Shown here in pieces: positions 15,789 to 25,824 of a stretch of 64,000 nt of DNA. Positions within the stretch are counted from its first letter, which is position 1. Every line of letters starts with the position of its first letter. The notes under the pieces were generated by a model. The model saw only the letters and a program-made list of their open reading frames with translations, was not told the DNA's origin and searched no databases. The DNA comes from Paramesorhizobium leguminum. GTDB taxonomy: Bacteria; Pseudomonadota; Alphaproteobacteria; Rhizobiales; Rhizobiaceae. The DNA is taken from positions 1 through 64,000 of the forward strand of contig NZ_QJTF01000015.1 of the NCBI RefSeq assembly GCF_003217235.1. The letters run 5' to 3'. Position numbers and translations under genes: made by a program.

Positions 15789-16127
15789 TTATGGCGCCTT
15801 CTCAGCTGAATTTGTCTTGCCCCGGCGCGCCTGATGGGCCTCGAGGATGCGCTGCTTCAGCACGTTGGAAGCCTTGAACGTCATCACCCGGCGCGGCAGG
15901 ATGGGTACTTCCTCGCCCGTCTTCGGGTTACGGCCGATACGCTCGTTCTTCTCGCGGATCTGAAATGTTGCGAAGGAAGAAAGCTTGACCGTTTCGCCAT
16001 TGACGATCGCATCGCAAACCTCATCGAGGATCATCTCGACCAGCGCCGCGGACTCCGTACGCGAGAGGCCGACCTGGCGATAAACCGCCTCGGCCAGATC
16101 CGCGCGCGTGACAGTCTTTCCCCCCAT
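15789..16127 (-). CDS. ihfA: Integration host factor subunit alpha
   Basis: 112 residues, [21 protein letters not shown] at the N-terminus and the DNA-clasping arm [23 protein letters not shown] with the conserved proline (NPKTG-x-x-x-P-I). IHF alpha pairs with IHF beta to bend DNA sharply. The frame opens at 16163, but the ATG at 16127 gives the standard N-terminus. It ends 6 bases before the MerR start, so the two are probably cotranscribed. Confidence 0.93.
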   Translation of the reverse strand: MGGKTVTRADLAEAVYRQVGLSRTESAALVEMILDEVCDAIVNGETVKLSSFATFQIREKNERIGRNPKTGEEVPILPRRVMTFKASNVLKQRILEAHQARRGKTNSAEKAP

Positions 16128-16299
16128 GACGGAACCTGCTTGGTTAGCTCTGCACAATAACAAAAGTCTGGTTTAGCCGCATTCGAGCGATGCCGGCACT
16201 CCGCCGACTGCAAAAATGCACTAAGGTCAGGACGTTACACAAAGATTTCCAGCGGGGTCAAGCTGCTCTTCTCAACGCGGAGCGATAAAAACCGGCGCT

Positions 16300-17271
16300 T
16301 TACCAGCGAACGAGCACCGCGCCCCAGGTGAAACCGCCGCCCATCGCCTCCAGAAGCACCAGGTCGCCCTCCTTGATGCGCCCATCGGTGACCGCGGTGG
16401 CGAGCGCCAGCGGAACCGACGCGGCGGAGGTATTGCCGTGTGTATCGACGGTGATCACCACCTTTTCCTCGGCAATGCCGAGCTTCCTGGCGGAGGCGTC
16501 GATGATGCGCTTGTTCGCCTGATGCGGCACGAACCAATCGATATCAGCCGCCGTGACGCCTGTTTCGGCAAAAGATGCCTCGATCACATCCGTTATCATC
16601 CCGACAGCATGTTTGAAGACCTCCCGGCCTTCCATGCGCAGATGGCCGACGGTCTGCGTGGTCGACGGGCCACCATCGACGTAGAGCTTCTCCTTGTGCG
16701 AACCATCGGAGCGCAGATTGGCAGCCAGAACGCCGCGATCCAATGTCAGGCCCTTGCCCTCGCCCTCCTCCAGGATGAGCGCGCCCGCGCCATCGCCGAA
16801 GAGCACGCAGGTGGTGCGGTCGTTCCAGTCGAGGATACGCGAAAAGGTTTCCGAGCCGATCACCAGCACACGCTTTGCCAGGCCGCCGCGGATATAGAGG
16901 TCGGCGGTGGTCAGGGCATAGATGAAGCCACTGCACACGGCCTGCACATCGAAAGCGAAACCATGGGTGATGCCCAACTGCCGTTGGATTTCGACCGCAC
17001 TTGCCGGAAAGGTGTGGTTGGGCGTCGACGTGGCAAGAACGATCAGGTCGATGTCCTTGGGCTCAAGACCCGCATTGTCGAGTGCTGCCCGCGCGGCGGC
17101 TGCGCCGAGCGAAACGGTGGTTTCCCCCTCGCCCGCGATATGGCGCTGCCTGATGCCGGTGCGCTGCACGATCCACTCGTCGGATGTTTCGACAATGCCT
17201 TCGAAATCGGCGTTCTTCATGATGCGGGACGGGGTTGCCGCGCCGACGCCTCTGACGATGGATCTGATCAT
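16300..17271 (-). CDS. fabH: Beta-ketoacyl-ACP synthase III
   Basis: 323 residues, the usual length. It starts fatty acid synthesis by condensing acetyl-CoA with malonyl-ACP. The catalytic triad is present: Cys at about 113 in QAVCSGF, His in VPHQANKRI and Asn in [10 protein letters not shown], with the glycine-rich [16 protein letters not shown] end. The frame opens at 17328, but ATG 17271 ([14 protein letters not shown]) is the family start. It follows plsX by about 60 bases. Confidence 0.96.
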   Translation of the reverse strand: MIRSIVRGVGAATPSRIMKNADFEGIVETSDEWIVQRTGIRQRHIAGEGETTVSLGAAAARAALDNAGLEPKDIDLIVLATSTPNHTFPASAVEIQRQLGITHGFAFDVQAVCSGFIYALTTADLYIRGGLAKRVLVIGSETFSRILDWNDRTTCVLFGDGAGALILEEGEGKGLTLDRGVLAANLRSDGSHKEKLYVDGGPSTTQTVGHLRMEGREVFKHAVGMITDVIEASFAETGVTAADIDWFVPHQANKRIIDASARKLGIAEEKVVITVDTHGNTSAASVPLALATAVTDGRIKEGDLVLLEAMGGGFTWGAVLVRW

Positions 17272-17330
17272 GCCCGTTTTCCCTGTCCTGCACAAAACGC
17301 TCTGGCGCGAAGCCCAAGCTTTTGCCATTT

Positions 17331-18398
17331 TTATTGTTGTTCTTCGGCTTCGGCGTCGCCCTCAACCGTGGCGGCAAGAGGGCGGTTCTCATGAAACTGG
17401 CTGAGATCGGAAGAAATCTTCTTCAAAAGCTCATTGCGCACCATATCGTAGCCAGTTTCCAGCGCGGCGGCGAAGCCTTCCGCGTCAGCACCGCCATGGC
17501 TCTTGATGACAATACCGTTCAGCCCCAGGAAGACACCGCCATTGACCTTGCGCGGGTCCATCTTCTCGCGCAGGCGGTCGAACGCACTTTTGGCGAAAAG
17601 ATAACCTATTCTCGCCAACAGCGTGCGGCGCATCGCGGCGCGCAGAAATTCGACGAACTGCCGCGCTGTGCCCTCAGCGGTTTTCAACGCGATATTGCCG
17701 GAGAACCCTTCGGTCACCACGACATCCACGGTGCCCTTGCCGATGTCGTTCCCTTCCACGAAACCGGCATATTCAAGGCCGGCAAGCGGGATTTCGCGCA
17801 GCATCTGCCCGGCTTCGCGGATTTCATCGAGGCCCTTGACCTCCTCGACACCGACATTGAGCAGGCCGATGGTGGGGCGCTTGATTTCAAAAAGCGCGCG
17901 CGCCATGCCTGCGCCCATCACGGCATAGTCGACAAGCTGCACCGCGTTGGCGCCGATGGTCGCGCCGACATCCAGCACGATGCTTTCGCCGCGCAATGTC
18001 GGCCAGATCGCCGCGATGGCCGGGCGCTCGACATTGGCCATCATCCGCAGGCAGAATTTCGACATCGCCATCAGCGCGCCGGTGTTGCCGGCTGAAACGC
18101 AGACATCCGCGTCACCATCCCGCACCGCTTCGATCGCCTGCCACATGGAGGATTTACCGCGACCATTGCGGAGCGCCTGGCTCGGCTTCTCATCCATACG
18201 GATGGCGATCTCGCTGGCGTGAAAAATGGAAGCAGCCGCCACCTTCGGGTAACGTGCCAAAACGGGCTCGACCTGTTCCGCCAGCCCATAAAGACGGAAG
18301 CGGAGATCCGGATGGCGCTCCAGCGCTATAGCCGCGCCGGGAATGACGACTTCCGGGCCGAAATCGCCTCCCATCGCGTCAATCGAGATTCTGATCAC
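17331..18398 (-). CDS. plsX: Phosphate acyltransferase PlsX
   Basis: 355 residues starting [21 protein letters not shown], the hallmark PlsX N-terminus, with [11 protein letters not shown] and [15 protein letters not shown] further on. PlsX makes acyl phosphate from acyl-ACP, feeding PlsY in phosphatidic acid synthesis. It is followed by fabH in the same orientation, the standard plsX-fabH pair. The last 20 residues are an acidic, glutamine-rich tail. Confidence 0.96.
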   Translation of the reverse strand: MIRISIDAMGGDFGPEVVIPGAAIALERHPDLRFRLYGLAEQVEPVLARYPKVAAASIFHASEIAIRMDEKPSQALRNGRGKSSMWQAIEAVRDGDADVCVSAGNTGALMAMSKFCLRMMANVERPAIAAIWPTLRGESIVLDVGATIGANAVQLVDYAVMGAGMARALFEIKRPTIGLLNVGVEEVKGLDEIREAGQMLREIPLAGLEYAGFVEGNDIGKGTVDVVVTEGFSGNIALKTAEGTARQFVEFLRAAMRRTLLARIGYLFAKSAFDRLREKMDPRKVNGGVFLGLNGIVIKSHGGADAEGFAAALETGYDMVRNELLKKISSDLSQFHENRPLAATVEGDAEAEEQQ

Positions 18399-18594
18399 TC
18401 TGTTTTCCTGTCCCGGTCTAAAATTCTTCTTCTACGCAAGCCCCGGAAAACCGCTTTGGCTTTCCGGTCGCCCTATGCTTATTCACTTATCCCGAAGTTT
18501 TCCGGGTGGTGTCCCACAGTCGCGCGGAAAATAGCGTTTTTGTAATCACAGACAACAGGAATCTCGCTCCCACTCGTCCAAGCAGAACCGCGTA

Positions 18595-19149
18595 TCACGA
18601 TTTCTTTTTCCAATCGGCGAGTTTTACGAAGGGAGAGACCGGCTTTTCCGGCGCCATATCTCCCGATTCGATGGAGAGCGGCTCATCCGGCAACCCCGCT
18701 TTGCGCGGAAAAGGATCGAGGTTCAGCTCAAAAAACTCCTCCGCAATCGCGCCGATATCGAGATGATCGCCGGAAAAGGTTTCCGGCATATCCGGGCCTT
18801 CCGCATCGATCAGCATTTCTCCGCTTTCATCGAGGCGAATGCGGGCAAGGCTGGAATCATCAGGCACGAAGATGGATTCCACCGTCTCGGCCATTCTCGC
18901 ATCTATGGGTTCAAGCGTGACCACGCAGGACTGGACGATTTCCGCAACGATCCGGCCATGCACTTTTACGCCGCGCTTCTTCCACGGCATGATCTGGAGT
19001 TCCGCCTCGAAGGATTTCACCTCTTCCAGACCATGATCCCGGGCGAGCGCCGCGCGTTCCCGTTCGTCGGCCTTGATGGTGACGGCCAAACCCTTTTGCG
19101 GAAGGTTGCGCACGGATACAGGAAATTTCAGGGCGGGCGTGTCGTTCAT
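18595..19149 (-). CDS. DUF177 / YceD-family protein
   Basis: 184 residues. It has the conserved C-V-V-T-L-x-P (SCVVTLEPIDARM) and the EEFFELNLDPFPRK block with ELxLxxxPxP typical of YceD (DUF177). Family members lie next to rpmF-plsX and are linked to 23S rRNA or ribosome maturation; in this order the gene is between the CBP3 chaperone gene and plsX. The start is set at ATG 19149 (MNDTPALKFPVSV), after GAGAAAGATC. Confidence 0.88.
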   Translation of the reverse strand: MNDTPALKFPVSVRNLPQKGLAVTIKADERERAALARDHGLEEVKSFEAELQIMPWKKRGVKVHGRIVAEIVQSCVVTLEPIDARMAETVESIFVPDDSSLARIRLDESGEMLIDAEGPDMPETFSGDHLDIGAIAEEFFELNLDPFPRKAGLPDEPLSIESGDMAPEKPVSPFVKLADWKKKS

Positions 19150-19183
19150 TTTCTTGATCTTTCTCTCAGTTCTTATCTTTCCC

Positions 19184-19744
19184 TCAGGCACTCGGTGAAA
19201 GAGCCGGCTGCGCCGCATCGAGAAAAGCAATGGATCCGCGCGCCAATTCCTCATCGGACTGCCGGCGAAGGCTTTCCCTCGCCTCGAAGGCGTAGGACGC
19301 CAGCGGAACCGCGCCAGGCCAGAATTCCATCTCCGGGCGAACGTTGCGTGTCAATGCCGCCGCGAAAGCCTCGCGATCGCTCGCGGCGAATGCAGCTTCA
19401 TAAGCCTCGACGCGGCCATAGAACATGCGTGCCAGCTTCTTCATTCGTTTCGGCACGCCCTGATCGCCGATGCCAAGCTCGCGCAGCGAATGATCGACAT
19501 CCTTGAAAAACTCATCCGCTACCTCCTGGCTGAGAGCGCGCAATGCTGCATTTTCGCCCTTCAGGCGGTGCATAGCCAGAAAGACGTGCAGCGACAGCAT
19601 TTCATAACGGCCAATCGGCGTATCAGGCACAAAAAGAAGTGCATAAAAGCGCGGTTGCCGCGCCGCCGCCACGATCGCTTCATAAAAAGCGATCGTAATT
19701 GCCTCATTTACTTTAGCCTTGCGGCTGAACAATTTAAGAATCAT
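19184..19744 (-). CDS. Ubiquinol-cytochrome c chaperone (CBP3 family)
   Basis: 186 residues. The block RFYALLFVPDTPIGRYEMLSLHVFLAMHRLKG followed by ADEFFKDVDHSLRELGIGDQGVPKRMKKLA is the CBP3/UQCC1 signature. In mitochondria CBP3 assists synthesis and assembly of cytochrome b; the bacterial role is probably alike for the bc1 complex. The ATG at 19744 (MILKLFSRKAK) gives the family start. It is divergent from bamE, with which it shares the promoter region 19745-19892. Confidence 0.87.
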   Translation of the reverse strand: MILKLFSRKAKVNEAITIAFYEAIVAAARQPRFYALLFVPDTPIGRYEMLSLHVFLAMHRLKGENAALRALSQEVADEFFKDVDHSLRELGIGDQGVPKRMKKLARMFYGRVEAYEAAFAASDREAFAAALTRNVRPEMEFWPGAVPLASYAFEARESLRRQSDEELARGSIAFLDAAQPALSPSA

Positions 19745-19892
19745 CAGGGACGGGCCCGCGCTTGTTGCATCCAGAAGCAAGGTGGTTTACCGAAGTTCAC
19801 CCGATGGCGGAAGTGCTGGAGCAGGATGCAATTAAGTTGGTATCCGGCATCAAGCGTCTCAAGTGTTGGTTTTAGCCGAATCGAGATTGAAA

Positions 19893-20408
19893 ATGGAGAT
19901 GTCGTTGTCGCAGCGGATTTTCAAGGGTGTCCAGACGAGAGGGGCATTCCTCATCGGAACCACCATTCTCTTTTCAGCCGGTTTGACGGGGTGCAACACC
20001 GCGGCCTCGCTCAATCCCTCCGAGACGCTGACCCAGGGCTATGTGCTGGACCAGCAGGCGCTCGATACCGTCCCCGTCGGGTCGAGCCGCGAACAGGTGC
20101 TGCTCGCTCTGGGCTCGCCCTCGACGACGGCGACCTTCGATAATGAAGTCTTCTATTACATCTCCGAGACACGTTATCGCGCCGCTCAATTCATGACGCC
20201 GAAAGTCATCGACCGGCGCATTCTCGCCATCTATTTCAATAAGGACGGCAAGGTCAGCCAGATTGCCAATTATGGCATCCAGGATGGCAAGGTGTTCGAT
20301 TTCATCTCGCGGACCACGCCGACAGGCGGCAAGGACCAGACCTTCCTCGGCCAGATTCTCGCCGGCGCGGGCAAGATGCCGGCTGGCGTTCCGACAACGG
20401 GGCGGTAA
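19893..20408 (+). CDS. bamE: Outer membrane assembly lipoprotein BamE (OmlA/SmpA)
   Basis: 171 residues. A signal peptide ends in the lipobox GLTGC. The SmpA/OmlA domain follows: GYVLDQQALDTVPVGSSREQVLLALGSPSTTATF, the conserved GxSxxQVxxxLGxP core. It is the small lipoprotein of the BAM machine that inserts outer-membrane proteins. The frame opens at 19863; I use ATG 19893. It is divergent from CBP3, as usual in Rhizobiales, and is followed by double-hairpin element B. Confidence 0.92.
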   Translation: MEMSLSQRIFKGVQTRGAFLIGTTILFSAGLTGCNTAASLNPSETLTQGYVLDQQALDTVPVGSSREQVLLALGSPSTTATFDNEVFYYISETRYRAAQFMTPKVIDRRILAIYFNKDGKVSQIANYGIQDGKVFDFISRTTPTGGKDQTFLGQILAGAGKMPAGVPTTGR

Positions 20409-20454
20409 AACCTATCCGGTTTGCAGTTCTTGTAAAAATCAAAGTTTGTATTTA

Positions 20455-20552
20455 TATTTGGAGTGGCCTGCAGCGCGTCAACGCTGCAGGCCTAACGCCT
20501 AGATTATAAGATATATCCGCACGGTGATTAACCAGGCCGTGCGGGTTTTCTT
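20455..20552 (+). ncRNA. Candidate small RNA, double-hairpin element B
   Basis: Hairpin 1 is a perfect 11-bp stem, GGCCTGCAGCG (20465-20475) with CGCTGCAGGCC (20482-20492), around CGTCAA. Hairpin 2 is CCGCACGG (20517-20524) with CCGTGCGG (20537-20544), followed by GTTTTCTTT. Order, spacer length, loop and downstream CTCAA-CGTG match element A at 7020-7120. It may act as terminator of bamE, as an independent small RNA, or as a dispersed repeat. Confidence 0.5.
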
Positions 20553-20567
20553 TATCTCAAGCGTGCA

Positions 20568-20669
20568 CTGCATAATTCCTTAAATCGGAATCGATTTAAG
20601 GACAAAATTATGCAGCATTCAAAGTGGTAGAGCGTCCTTTGCGCGTCCAATAGGACGCGCGGCGCTCTA
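20568..20669. repeat. Palindromic intergenic repeat (two hairpins)
   Basis: CTGCATAATT and CCTTAAATCG (20568-20587) pair with CGATTTAAGG and AATTATGCAG (20592-20615). A second palindrome, TAGAGCG to CGCTCTA (20628-20669), encloses GCGCGTCC / GGACGCGC. Such pairs recur in Rhizobiales intergenic regions (RIME-like). With element B it fills most of the 450-base gap between bamE and hppA; nothing else is evident in 20670-20858. Confidence 0.6.
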
Positions 20670-20858
20670 CGCAGCGGTATAGACCACATCATATCGTCTC
20701 CTCGCAGACAAGGCTGTGTCTTGCCGCAGTCCGGACGCCGATTCGCCGGATGCGCTGGCCTGGTTAAATCACCCGCGCTGCTGCTTTAGTCTGCAATCCC
20801 CACGCAGGATGCCATTCAATCGAACCGGCATCCCGCTAATTCTATGCAACCCGCGTGA

Positions 20859-23003
20859 TCATGCGGAATGCGCCAGCACCGCCAATAGCAGCAAGGCCAC
20901 GATGTTGGTGATCTTGATCGCCGGGTTGACCGCCGGGCCGGCGGTGTCCTTGTAGGGGTCGCCCACCGTATCGCCGGTGACGGAGGCCTTGTGCGCTTCC
21001 GAGCCCTTCAGGTGTTTCACCCCCTGGCTATCGACGAATCCGTCCTCGAAGCTCTTCTTGGCGTTGTCCCATGCGCCGCCGCCCGACGTCATGGAAATCG
21101 CCACGAAGAGGCCATTGACGATGACGCCCAGAAGCGATGCGCCGAGGGCCGCGAAGGCGGAGGACTTGGAGCCGGAGATCAGCAGCACACCGAAATAGAC
21201 GACGATGGGCGCCAGCACGGGCAGCAGTGAGGGAACGATCATTTCGCGGATCGCCGCCTTGGTCAGCAGATCGACGGCGCGGGCATAATCAGGCCGGTCG
21301 GTTCCGGCCATGATGCCCGGCTTTTCACGGAATTGCCGGCGCACCTCCTGCACCACCGCGCCCCCTGCCCTGCCCACGGCGGTCATGGCCATGCCGCTGA
21401 AGAGGTAGGGGATGAGGCCGCCGAAGATCAGGCCAGCCACCACATAGGGGTTGGAGAGTTCGAAGGAGACGTGGCCGACATCGGCGAAATAAGGGAACGT
21501 CGCCCCATTGGCTGCGAAATAGGCCAGATCGTTGGAATAGGCGGCGAAAAGCACGAGCGCACCCAACCCCGCCGAACCGATGGCGTAGCCCTTGGTGACG
21601 GCCTTGGTGGTGTTGCCGACCGCATCGAGCGCATCGGTGGACTTGCGCACATCCGGATCGAGCCCCGCCATTTCGGCGATGCCGCCCGCATTGTCCGTCA
21701 CCGGACCGAAGGCATCGAGCGCGACGATCATGCCGGCGATCCCCAGCATGGCGGTGACGGCGATGGCCGTGCCAAAGAGGCCCGCGACCTGATAGGTGGA
21801 GATGATGCCGCCGATGATGACGAGCGCGGGCAGCGCCGTCGATTCAAGCGAGACGGCGAGCCCCTGGATGACATTGGTGCCATGGCCGGTCACCGAGGCC
21901 TGCGCGATGGAATTGACCGGACGCTTGTTGGTGCCGGTATAATATTCGGTGATGAGGACGAGCAATCCCGTCACGGCGAGGCCGATCAGCCCGCAGATGA
22001 AGAGGTTGCCGCCGGTGACAGCCTTGCCCGCGACCGTGCCGATCTCGCCCCAGCCTATTGTCATCGACGTGGCGATGGCGAGGCCGACGATGGAAAGCAG
22101 GCCGGTGGCGATCAGCCCTTTGTAGAGCGCGCCCATGATGGAGCCGTTGGCACCGAGCTTGACGAAGAACGTGCCGGCGATCGAGGTGAGGATACAGACG
22201 GCGGCGATGGCCAGCGGATAGACCATGATCGTCTCGAACATCGGGCTTGCGCCGAAGAAGATCGCCGCAAGCACCATCGTGGCGACAACCGTCACCGCGT
22301 AGGTCTCGAACAGATCCGCCGCCATGCCGGCGCAATCGCCGACATTGTCGCCGACATTATCGGCGATGGTGGCCGGATTGCGCGGATCATCCTCAGGAAT
22401 TCCCGCCTCGACCTTGCCGACGAGATCGCCGCCGACATCCGCCCCCTTGGTGAAAATGCCGCCGCCAAGACGCGCGAAGATGGAGATGAGCGAAGCGCCG
22501 AAGCCCAATGAGACCAGCGGATCGATCACGGCGCGGCCGGTGGACGGATAGCCCAGCCACTGGGTCAGCATAAAATAATAAACGGAGACGCCGAGAAGCG
22601 CGAGGCCCGCCACGAGAAGGCCGGTGATGGCGCCGGATTTGAAGGCGATTTCCAGCCCGGCGGCAAGGCTGCGCGAGGCGGCTTGCGCAGTGCGGACATT
22701 GGCGCGCACCGACACATGCATTCCGATGAAGCCGGCGAGGCCGGACAGGACGGCGCCGATGAGAAAGCCGACGGCCGACGAGGCCGACAGAAGATACCAG
22801 ACGGCGGCGAAGACGACGGCGCCGACAATGGCGATGGTCGTATATTGCCGGGCGAGATAGGCCTGCGCACCCTCGCGAATGGCGGCGGCGATTTCCTGCA
22901 TCCGCGCGTTGCCCTGATCCGCCGCAAGGACCGATCTGGTCGCCCAGACGGCGTAAAGGACAGCCGCCGCGCCGCAGGCGATGACGAGAAGAAGAACTGT
23001 CAT
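20859..23003 (-). CDS. hppA: Proton-pumping pyrophosphatase, K+-independent type
   Basis: 714 residues, about 15-16 membrane segments. It couples pyrophosphate hydrolysis to proton export across the inner membrane. The substrate site is complete: [41 protein letters not shown] and the C-terminal [13 protein letters not shown]. The key residue after GNTT is lysine ([15 protein letters not shown]), the mark of the K+-independent subclass; K+-dependent enzymes have alanine. The frame opens at 23039; ATG 23003 ([11 protein letters not shown]) has GGGAGTTGG at the right distance and matches relatives. Confidence 0.95.
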   Translation of the reverse strand: MTVLLLVIACGAAAVLYAVWATRSVLAADQGNARMQEIAAAIREGAQAYLARQYTTIAIVGAVVFAAVWYLLSASSAVGFLIGAVLSGLAGFIGMHVSVRANVRTAQAASRSLAAGLEIAFKSGAITGLLVAGLALLGVSVYYFMLTQWLGYPSTGRAVIDPLVSLGFGASLISIFARLGGGIFTKGADVGGDLVGKVEAGIPEDDPRNPATIADNVGDNVGDCAGMAADLFETYAVTVVATMVLAAIFFGASPMFETIMVYPLAIAAVCILTSIAGTFFVKLGANGSIMGALYKGLIATGLLSIVGLAIATSMTIGWGEIGTVAGKAVTGGNLFICGLIGLAVTGLLVLITEYYTGTNKRPVNSIAQASVTGHGTNVIQGLAVSLESTALPALVIIGGIISTYQVAGLFGTAIAVTAMLGIAGMIVALDAFGPVTDNAGGIAEMAGLDPDVRKSTDALDAVGNTTKAVTKGYAIGSAGLGALVLFAAYSNDLAYFAANGATFPYFADVGHVSFELSNPYVVAGLIFGGLIPYLFSGMAMTAVGRAGGAVVQEVRRQFREKPGIMAGTDRPDYARAVDLLTKAAIREMIVPSLLPVLAPIVVYFGVLLISGSKSSAFAALGASLLGVIVNGLFVAISMTSGGGAWDNAKKSFEDGFVDSQGVKHLKGSEAHKASVTGDTVGDPYKDTAGPAVNPAIKITNIVALLLLAVLAHSA

Positions 23004-23034
23004 GCCAACTCCCATTATTTGTTTTTGTTTTACC

Positions 23035-23079
23035 CGCATGATCTTATCCGAAAAGTCTGCAACTTTTCGGGATCATGCG
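23035..23079. repeat. Palindromic repeat copy 1 (CCGAAAAGT type)
   Basis: GCATGATCttatCCGAAAAGT, then CTGCA, then ACTTTTCGGGATCATGC: a perfect inner stem of nine pairs and an outer GCATGATC / GATCATGC. It lies just upstream of hppA. Copies 2 (23118-23162) and 3 (62411-62454) are nearly identical. Confidence 0.8.
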
Positions 23080-23117
23080 CTATGACCCAAAGCTCCTCCC
23101 GGGTCGCGTTATTCCAG

Positions 23118-23162
23118 CGTATGATCTTATCCGAAAAGTCTGCAACTTTTCGGGATCATACT
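23118..23162. repeat. Palindromic repeat copy 2 (CCGAAAAGT type)
   Basis: Same inner sequence as copy 1, with outer arms GTATGATC / GATCATAC, which changed together (compensating base changes). The two copies are separated by about 40 bases. Confidence 0.8.
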
Positions 23163-23285
23163 TTAGCACAGCATGAAATATTCTTTTGCCGCACCTGTGG
23201 AAAGATGCGGAACGGTAAGGCGAACGTCAAGAAATACTTATGGAATCGTTGGCGCAATACCCCCCTCTGGCTTGCCGAAGCGGTT

Positions 23286-23433
23286 CTCCCTCCCCCTTGC
23301 GGGGAGGGTGGCCCGAAGGGCCGGGTGGGGGTGGTAAAGGCAGCGTGCTACGACTGCCGGTTGGCATGTATTCGCCACCACCCCCATCCGCCCGCTCTGC
23401 GGGCACCTTCCCCGCAAGGGGGAAGGAGGGCGC
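23286..23433. repeat. GC-rich long inverted repeat
   Basis: The left arm (CTCCCTCCCCCTTGCGGGGA..., 23286-23334) pairs with the right arm (CACCACCCCCATCC to AGGGGGAAGGAGGG, about 23376-23430) around a centre of about 40 bases. The same design occurs at 46705-46857, with shared arm sequence. With the two palindromes it fills the 483-base gap 23004-23486; I see no gene there. Confidence 0.65.
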
Positions 23434-23486
23434 CCAACCAGCGCAGCAAGCCAAGGGAGTATTGCCCCACCACCCTCTGCTTAAAC

Positions 23487-24221
23487 CTACACGATCCCAA
23501 TAATCCTGATCGCAAGGCCTGCAATCAGCGCGCCGACAATCGGCCCGACCACCGGAATCCAGGCATAGCCCCAGTCGGAGCCGCCCTTGCCGGCGATAGG
23601 CAGGACGGCGTGGGCGATGCGGGGGCCGAGATCACGCGCCGGGTTGATGGCATAGCCCGTGGTGCCGCCGAGCGACATGCCGATGGCCCAGACGAGCATG
23701 CCGACCATGTAGGGACCGACGCCCGCCGGGATGCCACCTACACCGCCAACCAGCTTCGAGGCGATGGCGGCGATCACGAACAGGAGCACGAAGGTGGCGA
23801 TGACTTCGCTGATAAAGTTGGCGGGCGGGTTGCGGATGGCGGGGGCGGTACAGAACACGCCGAGCTTCGCGCCTGTATCCTGCGTTTTGGCCCAATGCGG
23901 CAAATAGTGCAGCCACACCAGCACGGCACCGATGAAGGCGCCGATGAACTGGGCCGGAAGATAGGTCGCGACCTTGCTCCAGTCGCCCGATGAGAATGCA
24001 AAGCCGAGCGTCACCGCCGGGTTGATGTGGGCGTCGGCGCTACCGGCTGCCATGGCGGTAAAGACACCGGCCAGCACCGCGAGGCCCCAGCCGGCCGTGA
24101 TCGTAATCCAGCCCGCATTAAAGGCCTTGGACTGGGCCAACAGCACCCCGGCGACGACACCGTCACCGAGCAGGACGAGCACCATCGTGCCCAGGAGTTC
24201 TCCGAGAAAAGGCGAGATCAT
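23487..24221 (-). CDS. glpF: Glycerol facilitator (aquaglyceroporin)
   Basis: 244 residues with six membrane segments. Both pore motifs are present: HINPAVTLGFA and INPARDLGPR, where the aspartate after NPAR is typical of glycerol facilitators rather than water channels. It lets glycerol diffuse across the inner membrane. The gene is last in the glpD-glpK-glpF run, about 50 bases after glpK, so glycerol uptake, phosphorylation and oxidation are linked. Confidence 0.93.
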   Translation of the reverse strand: MISPFLGELLGTMVLVLLGDGVVAGVLLAQSKAFNAGWITITAGWGLAVLAGVFTAMAAGSADAHINPAVTLGFAFSSGDWSKVATYLPAQFIGAFIGAVLVWLHYLPHWAKTQDTGAKLGVFCTAPAIRNPPANFISEVIATFVLLFVIAAIASKLVGGVGGIPAGVGPYMVGMLVWAIGMSLGGTTGYAINPARDLGPRIAHAVLPIAGKGGSDWGYAWIPVVGPIVGALIAGLAIRIIGIV

Positions 24222-24271
24222 TTATTCCTCCCAATAATTGAAACGCAGATTCTATTTCCGTTTATTCAAAT

Positions 24272-25768
24272 TCACTCCACCCAATCCAACGACCGGGTCA
24301 CGGCCTTGTTCCAAGATGAGAACAGGCGCTCCCGTTCCGTCGCCGGCATGTTCGGGTGCCAGCGCTTGTCGACACCCCAATTGTGGACGAGATCGTCCGT
24401 GCTCTTCCAATAGCCCGTGGCGAGGCCTGCGGCATAGGCCGCGCCAAGGGCGGTGGTTTCCGTCACCTTCGGACGCACGACGGGCACGTCGAGAATGTCG
24501 GACTGGAATTGCATGAGAAGCTCGTTGGCGACCATGCCGCCATCGGTGCGCAGCTCCTTGATGGCGATCTTGGAGTCCTTTTCCATCGCCTCCAGCACCT
24601 CGCGCGTCTGATAGGCGGTGGCCTCCAGTGCCGCGCGGGCGATCTGGCCCTTGTTGGCGAAGCGCGTCAGGCCGCAGATGACGCCGCGGGCGCTTTCCTT
24701 CCAGTGCGGGGCATAAAGTCCCGAAAAGGCTGGCACGAAATAGACATCGCCATTATCAGGCACCGAGCGGGCGAGCTGCTCGATGTCCGAGCTCTTCTCG
24801 ATGATGCCGAGATTGTCGCGCAGCCATTGCACCAGCGCGCCGGTGATGGCGATTGAGCCTTCGAGCGCGTAGACCGTCGGCGCATCGCCTAGCTTGTAGG
24901 CGACGGTGGTGATGAGGCCGTAATTCGACGGAAAAGGCTTGTCGCCCGTGTTGATGAGCGTGAAACAGCCGGTGCCGTAGGTGTTCTTCGCCTCGCCCGG
25001 CTTGAAGCAGGCCTGCCCGACCAGCGCCGCCTGCTGGTCGCCCAGGATACCGGCGACCGGCACACCGGCGAGTACGCCCTTCGCCTCGCCATAGACTTCG
25101 CTCGACGATACGATTTTCGGCAGCGCCGCCTTCGGAATGTCGAAAAGATCAAGAATTTCGTCATCCCATTCAAGCGTCTCGATGTTCATGAGCTGGGTAC
25201 GGCTGGCGTTCGTCACGTCGGTGATGTGCAGGCCGCCATCCGGGCCGCCGGTCAGGTTCCAGACAATCCATGTATCCATATTGCCGAAGATGGCATCGCC
25301 CGCCTCTGCCTTTTCCCGCGCGCCGGGGACATTGTCGAGAATCCATTTGAGCTTGAGGCCGGAGAAATAGCTCGCCAGCGGCAGGCCGGTCTTGGCGCGC
25401 AGGCGGTCCTTGCCGCCTTCCCGCTCCAGCCCGGCCACGAGCTGATCGACGCGCGTATCCTGCCAGACAAGAGCGTTATAGAGCGGCACGCCGGTATGCC
25501 GGTCCCACAGCAGCGTCGTCTCGCGCTGGTTGGTGATGCCGACAGCCACGAGATCGGAGGCCGTGAGGCCCGCCTTGCGCAGCGCCTCGCCGATGACGGC
25601 GGTGGTGTTGCGCCATATCTCGGTTGCGTCGTGCTCGACCCAGCCGGGCTTCGGGTAGATCTGCTCATGTTCCTTCTGGGCGAGCGAAATGATTTCGCCC
25701 TTGCGGTCGAAGACGATGAAGCGGGAACTCGTCGTACCCTGATCAATCGCGCCTACATACTTGGTCAT
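24272..25768 (-). CDS. glpK: Glycerol kinase
   Basis: 498 residues starting [21 protein letters not shown], the phosphate loop of the FGGY kinases. [22 protein letters not shown] and [29 protein letters not shown] are the glycerol kinase signatures. It makes sn-glycerol 3-phosphate with ATP. The stop is followed by glpF, and glpD lies about 55 bases upstream. Confidence 0.97.
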   Translation of the reverse strand: MTKYVGAIDQGTTSSRFIVFDRKGEIISLAQKEHEQIYPKPGWVEHDATEIWRNTTAVIGEALRKAGLTASDLVAVGITNQRETTLLWDRHTGVPLYNALVWQDTRVDQLVAGLEREGGKDRLRAKTGLPLASYFSGLKLKWILDNVPGAREKAEAGDAIFGNMDTWIVWNLTGGPDGGLHITDVTNASRTQLMNIETLEWDDEILDLFDIPKAALPKIVSSSEVYGEAKGVLAGVPVAGILGDQQAALVGQACFKPGEAKNTYGTGCFTLINTGDKPFPSNYGLITTVAYKLGDAPTVYALEGSIAITGALVQWLRDNLGIIEKSSDIEQLARSVPDNGDVYFVPAFSGLYAPHWKESARGVICGLTRFANKGQIARAALEATAYQTREVLEAMEKDSKIAIKELRTDGGMVANELLMQFQSDILDVPVVRPKVTETTALGAAYAAGLATGYWKSTDDLVHNWGVDKRWHPNMPATERERLFSSWNKAVTRSLDWVE

Positions 25769-25824
25769 GCTGGTCCTCCCTGTCGCAGTTCATATTTGAG
25801 CGGCTCAGCGAAGTTTTCGGTCGT

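Noticed and set aside
21333-22511. 392-codon open frame antisense to hppA
   Set aside because: Composition-driven shadow of a GC-rich gene: charged low-complexity protein with no recognisable fold. The - strand hppA is certain.
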